Assembly: GCF_009730915.1 (NCBI RefSeq)
Contig: NC_052479.1
Location: forward strand, 2,914,001-2,978,000
Source of the DNA: Dioscorea cayenensis subsp. rotundata
Lineage: Eukaryota > Streptophyta > Magnoliopsida > Dioscoreales > Dioscoreaceae
Direction: 5' to 3'
Length of the DNA stretch: 64,000 nt
Part shown: piece by piece, positions 11,201-23,189 of the stretch
How positions within the stretch are numbered: the first letter of the stretch is position 1
Layout of the letters: each line of letters starts with the position of its first letter
Position numbers and translations under genes: made by a program
The notes under the pieces: generated by a model
What the model was told of the DNA's origin: nothing
The model's input: the letters and a program-made list of their open reading frames with translations, nothing else
Databases searched by the model: none

Positions 11201-12086
11201 TGCTTTAGTAAATTGGGCAATGTTTTTAGTGCTTTGTGAAACTTTCACCAATTTCCTATAGAAATTGTACATAGGCATTTGTTACTTTTACATTGCCTTT
11301 CGGTAATAGGCCTTGTAAGCATGCTAGGCAAATCGAGTGCTTTGAGTATACATTTGCAAATCTTGTTTTTCTTTTCCTTAAAAAAATAATATACAAAGAC
11401 TTCCAAACACACTTGCAATAAAGTTGGTGGATGTTTTTTTGACTTTGCTAATGTTTTCCACCACTAGAATTTGATTGATAAAAAGCTTATACAGTTTAAC
11501 TGTAATGTTTGTTTTTCTTTTGTCCATATTCTTAATTATTTCACCGATGGGTATCTTTCAGATGCTAAATATTTGTGATTGTTATAGGTTCTGTCATTTA
11601 GTGTATTAAACCGGTATATTTCTATTATATATTAAAAAAAAATCTTGTTTTGAGGGAATAAAGTTGCATGCTAAGTTATCTTCACCATCCCACAATTTGA
11701 AAACTTCGGCTAGTGGAGCATAAGTGCCTCGGATTATGTTGGATATTTTTCTTGTTTTAACTCTTTTTCTTTGGCATCTCAGGATGGACCCCAAGCAGGC
11801 CAGACAGTTCCACATGTGCATATTCATATTCTTCCAAGGAAAACTGGCGACTTTGAGAATAATGATGAAATTTATGATGCTGTGAGTGCATGCAATTTGT
11901 CAACCATTCCTGTTTGTTCATTTGGTCAGTTTGTTCTGATTCCTTGACCTTTGACTGGCCCATTAACAGATTGACAAAGAGGAGAAGGAGCTAAAGAAAA
12001 AGCTTGACCTCGATGAGGAGCGGAAAGACAGAACTGCCGATGAAATGGCCCGTGAGGCTGATAACTATCGAGTCCTCTTCTCGTAA
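8219..12086 (+). CDS. FHIT: FHIT-type bis(5'-adenosyl)-triphosphatase (HIT family)
   Basis: The enzyme hydrolyses diadenosine triphosphate to AMP and ADP and may act on related adenylates. Exons: 8219-8333, 9180-9182, 9639-9784, 11783-11881 and 11970-12086, giving 159 residues, usual for the family. The protein opens [15 protein letters not shown], then [15 protein letters not shown] (about 31-45), LTADET (about 54-59), [17 protein letters not shown] (82-98) and the catalytic histidine triad HVHIH (99-103; H101 is the expected nucleophile). The C-terminus is a charged helix ending YRVLFS. Intron 1 and the last two introns are GT-AG. The second intron (9183-9638) is AT-AC with U12-type signals, and the exon before it is only 3 nt (see findings). 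An in-frame ATG at 8087 would add 44 basic, Ser/Leu-rich residues resembling an organelle transit peptide; I chose 8219 because homology begins there. Family identity is near certain; the microexon is inferred. Confidence 0.93.
9183..9638 (+). other. U12-type AT-AC intron of FHIT
   Basis: The intron starts ATATCCTTTT, the minor-spliceosome 5' splice-site consensus. It ends with ACCTTAAC (9622-9629), matching the U12 branch site, about 10 bases before the terminal AC (9637-9638). Joining across it splits a histidine codon as C|AT and restores the conserved GHVLVCP. No AG lies where a U2-type acceptor would be needed for that frame. Confidence 0.88.
9785..11782 (+). other. Large third intron of FHIT (about 2 kb)
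   Basis: A GT-AG intron with an AT-rich interior. The segment at about 10,080-10,570 is less AT-rich and may be an old transposon insertion ('ggaggcctttgttttggttt'), but I could not find matching ends. No nested gene is recognised. Confidence 0.6.
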
Positions 12087-12289
12087 AATTTAAATTGAAC
12101 AGATCAAGCCTCATTCTTGGATAGATTCACTGTCCTTCATCAATTGACATGGTGTATCACTTATTAACTTGTTATGATCCTCTGTTTCGAGACATAATTT
12201 GTATCAAACTTCCAGTGAATGCTTGAATTTATTTGGTTCATGTAACTTTTACTGATGTGTTTCATCTCTCAATAACAAGTAGCATTTCT

Positions 12290-12460
12290 GAATAGATATT
12301 GAGATGTTTGTGTTGCCCACAAACAGAGCAGTGATATATCTTGAAAATTATCTTTGTTATTGTCCGAATAGATCTTGAGATGTTTGTGTTGAAATTATAG
12401 CACAGGATATTGCCCACAGAGTAGTGATATATTTACAAAACTATCTTTGTTATTGGCTCA
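12290..12460. repeat. Imperfect tandem duplication in the FHIT 3' flank
   Basis: Two related units of about 75-95 bases. Each starts with 'aatagat-ttgagatgtttg', contains 'gagtagtgatatat' or 'gagcagtgatatat', and ends with 'ctatctttgttattg' or 'ttatctttgttattg'. It fills the 413-bp gap between the convergent FHIT and LOR stop codons and probably lies in one or both 3' UTRs. Confidence 0.75.
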
Positions 12461-12499
12461 GTTAAATATACATTCAATGTTGATGGAAACATCAACAGA

Positions 12500-13253
12500 T
12501 CAATGGACTGCATTGCTAGAACACAAAATGGGACTGAATGGTTTTTGACAAATCCTGTCCAAGACAACCATGAAAGCCATGATCAGCTCACAATCTGCTC
12601 CTTGCTCGACTGTCAGACTAAAAACATCGTCACTCAGGATCGTTGAGCTGTTTGCCTTCTTCCGTGATATCTTCGCCAGCACCTCGCCGGAGCTTCCCCG
12701 AATCTTGCAGTTTCTTCTCCAGAAACAGCCCTCTATGCGATAATCTGGCTTCGGCGAAAGATGTCCCCCTGAACTCACCATAAACACATCTGTTTCGTCG
12801 CTGCTCTGAAGCACTGATCTCTTCCTCATTGAGAAAACATGCCTTTTTGATCCTGCTCTCAATCCTTCTTTTTCTTCTTTGAATCCATTCCACTGATCAT
12901 GCATGCTGAATATCTGCAACAAATCAAACACTCAATGCTGAGTTGCAAATAATTAACGTCAATCTTGTTCATATTCTCTATTCTTTAGTAATCATTACCT
13001 GTGGTCGGAGAGCGAAAAGGACGGCACCAGCACCGTCCATGAGCACGAGTTCACCGGCGAGACGTTTGTGTCTTCTCGAGTAGTTATCTACTCTGAAAGC
13101 TAGTCCTCCATTGCTATCATACACTGAGAAACCATCTGTGCCTTGAAATGCCATGCTCGACTTCTTCCACACTGTCCATGAGCTTACGCGGTGGCTTCGC
13201 ACCACTGGCTTTTCGTCGTCTATTCTGTTCTCCGCTGGATAAATTCTACCCAT
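12500..13253 (-). CDS. LURP-one-related (LOR/Tubby C-like) protein
   Basis: Two exons, 12999-13253 and 12500-12913, joined by a GT-AG intron, encode 222 residues, the usual size of plant LURP-one-related proteins. Family features visible are YPAENRIDDEKPVV near the N-terminus, SSWTVWKKSSMAFQGTDGFS (about 24-43), VYDSNGGLAFRVDNY, ELVLMDGAGAVLFALRPQ at the exon junction, and the later strands DYRIEGCF and FSLTVEQGADCELIMAFMVVLDRICQ. The fold is a beta-barrel with a central helix related to Tubby and scramblases. LURP1 itself acts in basal defence in Arabidopsis; most paralogues have no assigned function, so I give no symbol. A TATA box (TTATAAAT, minus strand) lies at 13341-13350. The gene is convergent with FHIT. 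Confidence 0.92.
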
Positions 13254-13340
13254 TCTTTAGAGAAACAATAGAAAAAAGAAACCAGATTGAAAGAGAGGCC
13301 TTTGAGGTGATGGAGAAGACAAGGAAAGGAAGAGGTTGAT

Positions 13341-13350
13341 ATTTATAAGT
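13341..13350 (-). promoter_or_regulatory. TATA box of the LOR gene
   Basis: The minus strand reads ACTTATAAAT about 90 bases upstream of the ATG at 13253. That places transcription start roughly 55-60 bases before the start codon, normal for plant promoters. Confidence 0.6.
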
Positions 13351-13359
13351 ACTTACGTC

Positions 13360-15785
13360 TTGGAATATATTCATGAAGCATTATTAATATTATATTTGTT
13401 TTATTAAGGGTTATAAGCATGGCTTTGTGAATGGGAGTTACGTAAGACTAGTTGCTTTATGATGTGCCATTGTCTCTTAATCTCTTCAATCAAAGATTCT
13501 TCTTCTTGTGTTTCTATCTGGCCGAAAGGGTATAAAACCATGCTCTTTGGTTGCTGCTTTTATTATTATATTTTTTTTTTTATATTAACATAATTATAAT
13601 AACATGCATGTCTTTGTTTCTTTCTTCCTTTCTATTTTTACTTATTGCATTTTGGAGAAGAACAAATATGAGAAAATAAAGTGAGACCTAAGTACAAGAA
13701 AACCATTAGAAGTGGTGGTTTGTTTTTTGGGTCAACTTACTCATTCTCTATCTTGTGCATGAGTTTTGCTTTCCACGTAGAGCACACGTTCAAGCTAGTC
13801 ATCAAGGTTAAATATGGATATAAAATTTCAATGAATGTTTTCCTCAGTAGGAAAACTAGTAAAGGTTTCATTTTTAACAAGTAATTAATCTTTTTCTTGT
13901 AAAAATTGTTTGCTTAATACAATGGAATATTGTATAATTAATTACATGCATGAATGTATACATGTATATACAAAGAAGCTAAAGAAGGGCTTGTTTGTAG
14001 GATGTACAAGAAAGTGCATGATGGTTGTGCCATGCTTGGTGGGTTTTGATGATGGGTATTGGGTAGTGATGAGTGCATAAGCACAAGTTGCTATATAGTT
14101 GTTTGGACTTTGGAGCCTTAGAAACATTATTTCATATATTTATATATATCTTTATATATGAAACCAATACTTTAGCATAAAGTGCTCCTTCAAGGGTGTA
14201 TATGTGAACAAAATTTTGTTGTTGATATTTGCATATATACACCTATCAGCATGACAATATACGCAAATGATTATATATTATATAGGGGTATGCATGTCAT
14301 TATCTGATTATATATGGATGCATAAAAAATATATATATATATAAAAATTGCATATAATATATATATACACACAGACACCGTAAGGAACAAATTTACTTAT
14401 ATAACCTTAATTATAGTGGGATTAGAATGAGAAAGTGGAGATAAAACCAGTAATTAATGCTGATGTTTGGGTGAAACTAGAGCTAGTGGGTTGGTCAATC
14501 AGCTCAATTATCCACATTTTGGGTCTAAATTTATCAAATAATATTTATTTTGTTAGAGTAAAAAAGAAATATTTATGATCAAGAGTGGCATCTACACAAA
14601 CCTTTCTTAAATAATTAATTAGAGATCACTTTAATGGAAGTCATGCCACTTGACTTAAATTAAACTTCATATTGGTTTGATTAGGATTGCTAATGATAAT
14701 TCAATAAGGTTTTGGAGGAATTTTCTTAATTCCTTCCTTTTTTTATGGGGCATTAGATAATGGAGCTCCAATTAATTAGTTAGTGTTAAACAAGTCAGAT
14801 TAACTTTCTTAATGAAGGATTAGAGTGGAGAATTAATGTTTTTATTGTGGAAATCTAGCTAGGTTTTACACATTCCTTGACTTTAATAAGACCTAAATGG
14901 ATATATATTGATTATAAATAGAATGATGTTTAATTGTGCTTACTTATAATTATATAATTTATTATATGTTAAGTTTGAAAATGACCATGCATGAAATCAT
15001 CTTTGCACAAAGTGTTAAGTGTGATGTTAAGTTAAAAATTAAAGCAATTCCACAAAGGATAAGGATGAGAAAATTCTAAGTTAACTAGTCCTGTAACTAG
15101 TGTTCCTTCATTACATGTGGTTCTACAAAACCAATCATTCCTGGCCCATGGTTTAAGACTAAGATTAAATCTATAGGCAAAGCTCATTTTAGTGGTGGTA
15201 TATTAGTTTGTTCTTATCCCTTATCATATAGTGCTAGTTAAGCTTTTCATTTGACTAATATTTTATTGTTTTCAAGTAATATATATTGTATATGTTTGAA
15301 TTTATATATTAACCAATAAATGAACTAACTAGCACTAGGCCAAACATGTGAGCATTTGGAAGCACTTATGTCATGTTCTACAATGAAGTGTGATCAAGAA
15401 TTAAAGCATGCACTATACCATCATGTTACCACTTTTGTCTTGCATCCTAACTTAATATATGTAATTAATTTGATTAAGTTTTTAGTTTAGCTTTTTCTAA
15501 AAAAAAATTATAGAAACATATCAAATGACAGAAGATTAGGTGAATGCTTGGTATTAATCTATGTTTGTTGAGATGACAGAGTTCAAGCAAACCTTTTTTT
15601 CTTTTATTGATAATCAATACATTCATCATTATCTCATGCATACGCAACTTTTTTTTTTCTACACGTGGCCCCATTAGGGATTGTCAAGGGACAAATAAGT
15701 ACTATTGTGCACCAGTAACAGTGGTTTAAATAACGACCACTTAGAAATTTATTAATCAGGTCAAATGTCATATAAGGCGATGAAA
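13360..15785. other. Intergenic, no gene recognised
   Basis: AT-rich with several (TA)n tracts near 14,320-14,370. The open frames here (for example 13681-13884 plus, 13942-14127 minus) show no family resemblance, no start context and no partner exons. I found no known microRNA sequence by eye. Confidence 0.5.
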
Positions 15786-15793
15786 GTCCTGTT

Positions 15794-16178
15794 TAGGGGT
15801 GTAAATGAGCCAAACTACTAGTGAGCTACTCGAGATCGGCTTGGTCAATGCTCGAATTTGATTCAATTTTTCACGAGTCGAGGCGAGCTCGAGCTGCTCG
15901 TTTATGTTGACGAGCCGAGCTCGAGCCCAAAAATACTCAGTTTGTGAGGCTCGCGAGCCTAAACGAGCTTTTATATATAAAATATTAAATTATTTATATA
16001 TAAATTACAAAATTACATAATTATATAAACTATATAAAATTACAAAAATACTTATGTATACAAGCTAATCGAGCTTAAACGAGCCGAGCTCGAGCTATTT
16101 GAGCTTTTCAGCGAACTGAGCTCGAGCCGAGCTCGAGCATGGTGATACTCAGCTCCGCTCGGCTCGTTTACATCCCTA
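15794..16178. mobile_element. hAT-type MITE, 385 bp, with 8-bp target duplication
   Basis: Terminal inverted repeats are TAGGGGTGTAAATGAGCC at the left and, reverse-complemented, TAGGGATGTAAACGAGCC at the right. Flanking copies of GTCCTGTT (15786-15793 and 16179-16186) are identical, the 8-bp duplication expected of hAT insertion. Subterminal DNA is dense in CGAGCTCGAGC-type motifs; the centre is AT-rich and non-coding. Confidence 0.9.
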
Positions 16179-16189
16179 GTCCTGTTATG

Positions 16190-18480
16190 CGCATGCCTAA
16201 AAGATTTTTAAGACAAAATCGAATTAATAAATTCTCTCTCCTATGTAACAATGGAAGGAAGAGATACAACACCTTTCACAGGGGACTCATCAAATCCATT
16301 TGAAACAGTATAGTAAGTAATATCTACATCCAAGAATAATTTATAAACAAATTTGTTACAATACCCTGTATAGGATTTTGACCCTGCATTTTTACCCCTA
16401 CTGCAAAGTGATTACTATTGGGTTAACTAGTGATTGTCATATACACAATTGTGATTAACCCATTTTGAAATTGCATCTATCTGGTCATTTTACATGCGCA
16501 ACCCAAGATGATAATGATAGCGCCATATTATTAACTAGAAATATCTTGTCAAAAATGGAATTAAAATTGCTTAAATATTTTTGTTAGGGGAAAAACTACA
16601 TAAATATAAGATATGAAATAATCAAGATCTTCTTTACCGAAAGATGGATAATTTGTTTTTGTAAATCATGAAAGACAAACTCTAAATTACTAAATTACAT
16701 TATTGATTTCCTCATTCAATTAATTAGCTTAATTGCGAGCTATTAAATGTTGTATAACTATAAAAACGTATTTAAAAAATTAATTAATTAATATAAGATA
16801 TAAAGGCACAAAGTTCTTCCTATCAAAATTTAAACAATAAGCGCTTACTTACAAAGAGGTTGTTAAAAGAATGAATAGGTACAATGTATGATATGCTATT
16901 TATATATGGTGGCTTAACAATCTCATAAAAATTTAACATGTGAGGCATGCTAATATGCCAAGACAATAATAGTGAACAATTGATAAAAATTACTATACAG
17001 TATTTCTACAATACTAGATATATAGAACTGCAATATAGGATTTCAACCTAGAGCCACTCATCCACAAGCCATATGTGTGACTTCCTATTGGACCATCCAA
17101 TGCTTGTCAAAATCCTTTATTTTAGACTCAATAAAATAGAAAGAAAAGTCCATATTGAATTTGTGATGATCACTAAGGGAGTGTGACATGTAAGCCAAGG
17201 CTGACGTGCATATTATTATGAAAAATGGTTGGAAGATGTGATGGCTCCATATCACCATCCATTCATTCATAAAGCAATTTCTAGTGAATTTGTCCACTTA
17301 TTTCTTAGATTTTGATATTTAAGCTAAGGATTCTGGTCATGCTTAGGGATTAATTAAGTTAATTACTTTAATAAGTCCACTAATTAGTTGGTGCCAAATC
17401 AATTTAAAATTTACAAGTTGCCACTTTGAAATTGACAACCAAATATCAAGAATAGAAGTGATCAATAAGAAAATGATCATGTTTTCAGAATTTTTTTTCT
17501 TGCAAATTATATAAAATGTTTGTAACTATTTTTTTGGATACATTTTTTTTTATCAACAATAATAAATGATTACTCATTGAAGTTTTAGGGACAAAAAGAA
17601 TACTTAAACAGTCAAACAATGTAACATAATTAGAATGTAATCCTAGTGTTGGAGATGATTAATTAGTGTTAATTATATGCATATATAACTTTTTATTAAT
17701 TGGAATGTATTAAAATAAAAGATATGCTAAACTGTTTAATTAGTTAAACCATGCATTAGATTGACTATATATATAGCATTTTTATGTGTGAGGTTAATCA
17801 TAATGTCTAAAGTAAATTCTGATTTAATCCATGAACTGAAGCTTCCAAAACACAAAATACATGTCCTTTTGAATTATTTCCACTTTCATTCCTCTTGATT
17901 TTTTTGACAATTGTTTTTTCTAAAGTACCAAAATTGAAATGAATATATAGATAATGAAATAAGATAGTACTAAACCTGCTCTCATGCATGTGATTTCAGT
18001 ACACTTTCATAAAATTTTAAATTCAACACAGCTTTACACAATAAGATATTTATAGAGATAATTAACTAATTAGTTTTGCAAATCTTTGTATAAACCAACT
18101 CATCTCACACCCACTTGGTTATATATATAATCACACCCACATGCAAATGACACTATAAATAAATAAATTAACATATATATATATATATATAAATATGTAT
18201 GTATGTATGTATGTATGTATGTTTGTTTGATGCCACTTTGTGATTGCTCACTTCCTCTAATTAAACTATATTTACTCAACTGTCTTCACTACATGCCACA
18301 GTAACAATATGACTCATTTTTAATTTATCAACCTTATTTTGAGTATCAATTGAAAGAAGTATACACACTGTAATGCTCATGCAGGACTGAAGTATATATA
18401 GCATGATCCTCTCTATCACTCAATGACAGGTTGAACATATATATATATATATATATATATAGCTGAGTTTATGAACAGTT
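16190..18480. other. Intergenic, no gene recognised
   Basis: AT-rich. It contains a (TATG)n microsatellite at about 18,193-18,222 and a (TA)n tract at about 18,439-18,462. The minus-strand frames at 17,085-17,297 and 17,807-17,989 have no recognisable homology. Confidence 0.5.
18193..18230. repeat. (TATG)n microsatellite
   Basis: About seven tetranucleotide units followed by two TTTG-type variants; it directly follows an (AT)n run. Confidence 0.9.
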
Positions 18481-18500
18481 ATCATGACAATTGATGAAGT

Positions 18501-18920
18501 TTAGACACAGGAGGTGCAGTTGCAAGTCTTAGGAACAAAGGCACACACACCATAAGGTTTATCAGGGAGGTTGCAGTCAATGCCGAAACAGCAAGACATC
18601 GAAGAACAGCTCGTCGGGTCACCGGCCGAACAACATCGACATTCAAGACATTGCTGAAATGGCTCAAGAATCCTCCTATTGTTGCTTGTGTTCAGTTCAT
18701 CAGCTCCATATAGTTTGTATTCAATCAACCCAACAGGATGGTACTTGTTTGCATAAGTCCCTGCATATGCATGAACAAGACATATATGAACTATATATAT
18801 ATATATATATATAAAAAAGTTTGATGATAGATATATATATATATATATAGATTAATTACCTTGGAGGAAGGAAGAGAGGAAGAAGGAAAGAGTGAGGAGA
18901 TGAATGATAAGGGTGGACAT
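18501..18920 (-). CDS. Small secreted 12-cysteine protein (DUF7866-like)
   Basis: Two exons, 18860-18920 and 18501-18760, joined by a GT-AG intron, give 106 residues. Residues 1 to about 24 form a signal peptide (MSTLIIHLLTLSFFLSSFLQ plus GTYA). The mature part has VGLIEYKLYGADELNTSNNR, then a cysteine-rich C-terminus: CLECRCC, a single C, CC, and single cysteines ending CNCTSCV. That is 12 cysteines, enough for six disulphides. The pattern 'EPF-Q-CLECRCC...SCC....CNLP-KP-GVCAF-P-TCNC-SC' is one I know from uncharacterised plant secreted proteins (DUF7866-type); no function is established. It is not an EPF/EPFL peptide, whose cysteine spacing differs. Exon 1 encodes almost exactly the hydrophobic signal. 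Confidence 0.85.
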
Positions 18921-18929
18921 GGCTTGAAG

Positions 18930-19840
18930 AGAGAAAGAAAGATAGAGGTGAATGATGAAATAAGGATAAGTGATGATAAACATGCACTAGTTGCATGGTA
19001 GGACCATGCGGTCCATGCCAACATATCTTAGCAAGAAACACATTAATTATTTGTGGGCAGTGTTCATCTGATTTTGCTTCAAGAACTAGCTTTCCTTTCT
19101 TGTTTTTTGTTTGCATGTATGTCTATGATTTGTTTGTATTTATGGTGTCATATAAAAATCAATGGAGAGAGGGATGGAAATTTTAATGGGAGTTGTTATC
19201 AGGACTCAGGAGGGGCTGTAAAGTTTGGTTGCATGCTTTTGACTAGTAATATTTGAGAGGAAGTTTCTAGATTTTCCATGTTAAGTGGGAGGTGGGTTGG
19301 TGGGAGTGGTGTCGTGTCATCTTATCTTGTGGTTTCTTTTTTGGTGAGTGGTCTTTTAATTTCAACAATGTTGTACATAAGAGTATCATTACATGCATTA
19401 TAATTTATAATAAATTTAAAATAATTAAAACTTTAAAATTATTTTACATGTTGACATGTCTTGCTTGCAATTTATGTTATTTCTAGAGTTTGCTAATTGG
19501 GCATTGAATATCATCTGTTGTAACATATAGGCTTCTTTATATTTATTAATAACATAAAACATGAAATTTATAAAAAAAAAAAAAATTCATAGAGATACCA
19601 CCTAGAGATATGGGGACAACAATATGTATGGCCTATGTGAAGGGATCCACTAATGCAAGCACAAGTGAAGGGTTTGAATTGCTAGATACATCACTTCTAG
19701 ATCATGGCCTAGTCATGCACATCGATGACCACCACTGATGGCTTGCTAGATGGAGAGATGGCAGAGGATATAGCGGTAGTAACGAAGCAGGAAATCTACA
19801 ATCCTTCTCAGAATCAGGGATTCATCAATTGTTCCTTCTC
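18930..19840. other. Intergenic, promoter side of the cysteine-rich gene
   Basis: The first 300 bases upstream of the secreted-protein gene show no clear TATA box at a normal distance. Short open frames (18,995-19,256 plus, 19,292-19,486 plus) are unrecognised. At 19,600-19,830 the DNA is more balanced but has stops in all frames. Confidence 0.4.
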
Positions 19841-20238
19841 GAGGTAGGAATGGACCCGTGGGGGCTAACCTATCCCCATTTCATGACATACGGTTAGGGT
19901 AGAAAAAGCATTTACATATTATGGGTCAAACTATACATAATTACAAGTATTTTGTCCTAATATAGATTCAAAATTCTAGTTTTTGATTTATGTTGATAAA
20001 TATTTGATGGAGTATTTTTTGGTAAGTTTCAATATATGACTGTTTGTGTTTAATTTTATAAATACTATTTTATAGGTATATTGTCTAATATATTCATCTT
20101 AATGTTAAATAATTTAAAGAAGAAAAACTAAATTTATGAGTGTATTACTATGCACGACGGTGGGGACGGGGATTTCTTCGAGAATGGGGATGGGGATCGG
20201 AGATTATTCTTAGCGGGAGGGGGCCTTTTTGCCATTAA

Positions 20239-21469
20239 AGGTGTGTTTGGATGACATCAATGATTACCCTTGGTATGGTATTCATTGATTACACATTCCT
20301 TCCACATTGTTTGGATGTTCTTTTGTGCATGTAATCATTGAAGGCTAGGGGTATTCATTACCTTCCCCAAAGGCATAAGTCATTCCCCATATTGGGGGGA
20401 ATACCCATTAATGAGATTAAAAATTACATTTTTGCCCATTTCAAAATAAAATATTATTTGTATATCCCAACTTAAAACCTAACCATCTTTAATTAACTTA
20501 AATAATTAACTCAATAAACTTAATTAATTCAGTTAATAAAATAATTGATTAACTTAATTAAAAAATAATAAATTTTGTTAACTTCATTAATTAATTAATT
20601 AACTTAATTAATTCAATTAATAAAACAATTGATTAACTTAATTATTTAAATAACCAATTAAGTTAATTAACTTAATGAATAAAATAATTGATTAACTTAA
20701 TTAATAAAATTAATTAATTAAGTTAATCAATTCAGTTAATAAAATAATTTATTAACTTAATTAATAAAATAATTAATTGTATTAACTTAATTAACTTAAT
20801 TAATTCAGTTAATAAAATAATTGATTAACTTAATTAATAAAATAATTAATTAACATAATTAATAAAATAATTAATTAACATAATTAATTAAGTTAAAAAA
20901 TAATTAATTAACTTAATTTAACATAATTAATTATGTTAATAAAATAATTAATTGTATTAATTTAATTAACTTAATTAATACAGTTAATAAAATAATTGAT
21001 TAACTTAATTAATAAAATCATTAATTAACATAATTAATTAAGTTAAAAATAATTAATTAACTTAATTAATTAATTAATAAAATTAATTAAGTTAATAAAA
21101 TAATTAATTGTCTTAAATAAATAAATAAATAACCTAATTAATTAAGTTAATAAAATAATTAATTTATCTTAAATAAATAATTAATTATCTTAAATAAATA
21201 ATTAATTAATCAATTAACCTAATTAATTAAGTTAATAATTTCTAATTGTCATTAAACATATATATATAATTGTTTTTCTAGGAAGGGTTTAAAGGTAATT
21301 GTCTCATATATCATTTACTTACTTTTTAGTTTTTACATTCCCAATGCATAACCCTCTCTAACCAAACACAGTTTTCATTCATATCCCCTCCCCATTACCC
21401 TCATTCATATTCCTCTCTTCATTACCCCCATTCCTATCTCTATTCATATTCCGTCATCCAAACGCACCC
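20239..21469. mobile_element. Harbinger-like MITE with TAA target duplication
   Basis: The left end is AGGTGTGTTTGGATGAC and the right end, reverse-complemented, is GGGTGCGTTTGGATGAC (15 of 17 matching). Both sides are flanked by TAA (20236-20238 and 21470-21472), the 3-bp duplication typical of PIF/Harbinger insertions. The ends share sub-terminal sequence on opposite strands (cattcat/attcctat-type). The inside is non-coding and dominated by the TTAATTAA array. Confidence 0.7.
20470..21240. repeat. TTAATTAA-type AT minisatellite
   Basis: About 770 bases built almost entirely of TTAATTAACTTAATTAA, AATAAAATAATTAATTAA and AGTTAATAAAATAATTGATT modules in changing order. G and C are nearly absent. 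Units are short palindromes, so the stretch can form many alternative hairpins on either strand. Confidence 0.85.
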
Positions 21470-22249
21470 TAAGGGTGGTAGTGGGGCCAGAAATCCCCCA
21501 TCCCAGCAGGGACCCCACTCGATGGGGATGGGGAATCTCCGATTTTTTCCCGTGGGGGTGGGGGGGATCAACTTGTCCTCATTTCCTTAAATGGGATGAG
21601 GACAGGTAGTGCTCTCCCCACCCCGAGGGGATTCCCATCCCTAGTTAATTTATTTTAATTAATTATATTTTTATCATTATAATTCTCACAACACCAATAT
21701 TTTAGTGATCTTTACCATATTTTCATCTAATTTGTGCACCTTGTGTTTGTTAATTTTGTAATAAGGCTGACATTTCAGTGATTTGTTATTAATTTTCATT
21801 GTTTGATTGTTGAAATTGCAAGATACAAAAGCATATTGATTTTGTGTGTAGCCTTTCTCATTGGGATTCAAAGTCTTGAGTGGTTTTATTGAGCTCTCTA
21901 TGTATTAGATTATATAGTTGTACTTGTATAGGTATTATATTTATAGTTTGCTCTATATTGATAAATATTTTGAGAAATTTTTTTTTTTTTTTGCTAGTGT
22001 TTTATATGTTCTTTTGTGGAGCTTTTATATTGAATGATTTTATGTTTTGGATAAGTATATTGGTATTAAATAATTACAAATGAAATAAAATTCATATGTG
22101 TATTAGCATGGGGATCCCCATGGGGAAGGTTTCCCATGGGGACGGGGGTGGGGATTCAAGGACTAAGATTCCCCATCCTGGTCCTTGGCGGGGGCTAGGA
22201 CAAGAAGACTGCTCCCCATTTCTGTACCGCCCGGTTACAACTTCTATTT

Positions 22250-23170
22250 ACCACCTTCAGAGGAGGAGATACTTAAAAAGCAAAAATGAAATTTAACATA
22301 CAAATTAATTTTTTAAAAATTAAATTACTAGGTACTTAATGGGGAATTGATTTTTTTTGAAAGTCTTGTTCATGTTTTAAATGCTTAATATGGGTGGAAT
22401 ATTTTGAATATTTTAAACTAACGTTGCATAAGTATAAGGTCTAACAAATTTTACCCAATCAAACCCTCGAAATTATCTACTTATGTTTATTGTATATTAG
22501 TCTTATTGATATGGTAATATTTGCGGCACGTTTGAATTTATTTTTTTAAAAAAATATATATTGAAGATATCTTAGTCTTTTAAGAGTTAAAAATAAACCA
22601 ACATGTAAACACTATAAAGAATATATCAAAACTCACTTTAAGTAAAGCCCACAACTTAATACTTATCAAGGTACAAAACTCTTTTTACCAAAGCTACAAA
22701 AAGTATGCAATGGAGTCCAAAGTGCTAATTAATTCTTCAAATTAAACTTTATCAAAATAATAGAGTTGGTGGAGATGACCAGGCTTGAGAAAAGAAAAAA
22801 TTTAAAAATAAATGAGGATTAATTATGTTTAGTAAGGATAATAATGTGATTTTATCAAAGTTAACCTACTTAAAATAATTTAGCTCAAATGCTTTTTTTA
22901 TTTTAAATTAATTTGTTTCAAAAAGAATAATGGGCTAAGAGAAAAGAAAAAAAAAAGTTTTTTTTAGTGTTTTTGCAGAGGGAAAAAAGAATCTAAATAG
23001 TGTTTGAAAATGATTTTGAGAGTAAATTACCTTCAAGTCCCTGAAATTTTCTTTAATGCAAAATAGCCTTTGGAATTTTATTTTTCTTTCTTTTGTTTTT
23101 ATTTTATTTTTTTATTGGCTTTTTGACATTCTCCATGCCACTTTTGAGCTGCAAATTCTTTTCAAACTAG
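22250..23170. other. Intergenic, no gene recognised
   Basis: AT-rich sequence with scattered short frames and no motif of note. The plus frame at 23,056-23,256 is hydrophobic by composition only. Confidence 0.5.
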
Positions 23171-23189
23171 AACAAATACCTTCACCTCA

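Larger units (their letters stand above)
19840..22220. repeat. Nested GGGGATGGGG-type repeat block
   Basis: The outer parts (about 19,845-20,235 and 21,470-21,645) are rich in GGGGATGGGGATC/CCCCATCCC motifs. The left limit reads TAGGAATGGACCCGTGGGG. The right limit near 21,643, reverse-complemented, reads TAGGGATGGGAATCCCC. They look like the two halves of one hAT-like element, split by the Harbinger-type insertion listed separately. I could not find a matching target duplication. A further related GC-rich fragment lies at about 22,105-22,240. Confidence 0.45.

Noticed and set aside
18482..18667. Alternative frame MSHFSNVLNVDVVRP
   Set aside because: Out of phase with the signal peptide and the cysteine pattern of the secreted-protein gene.
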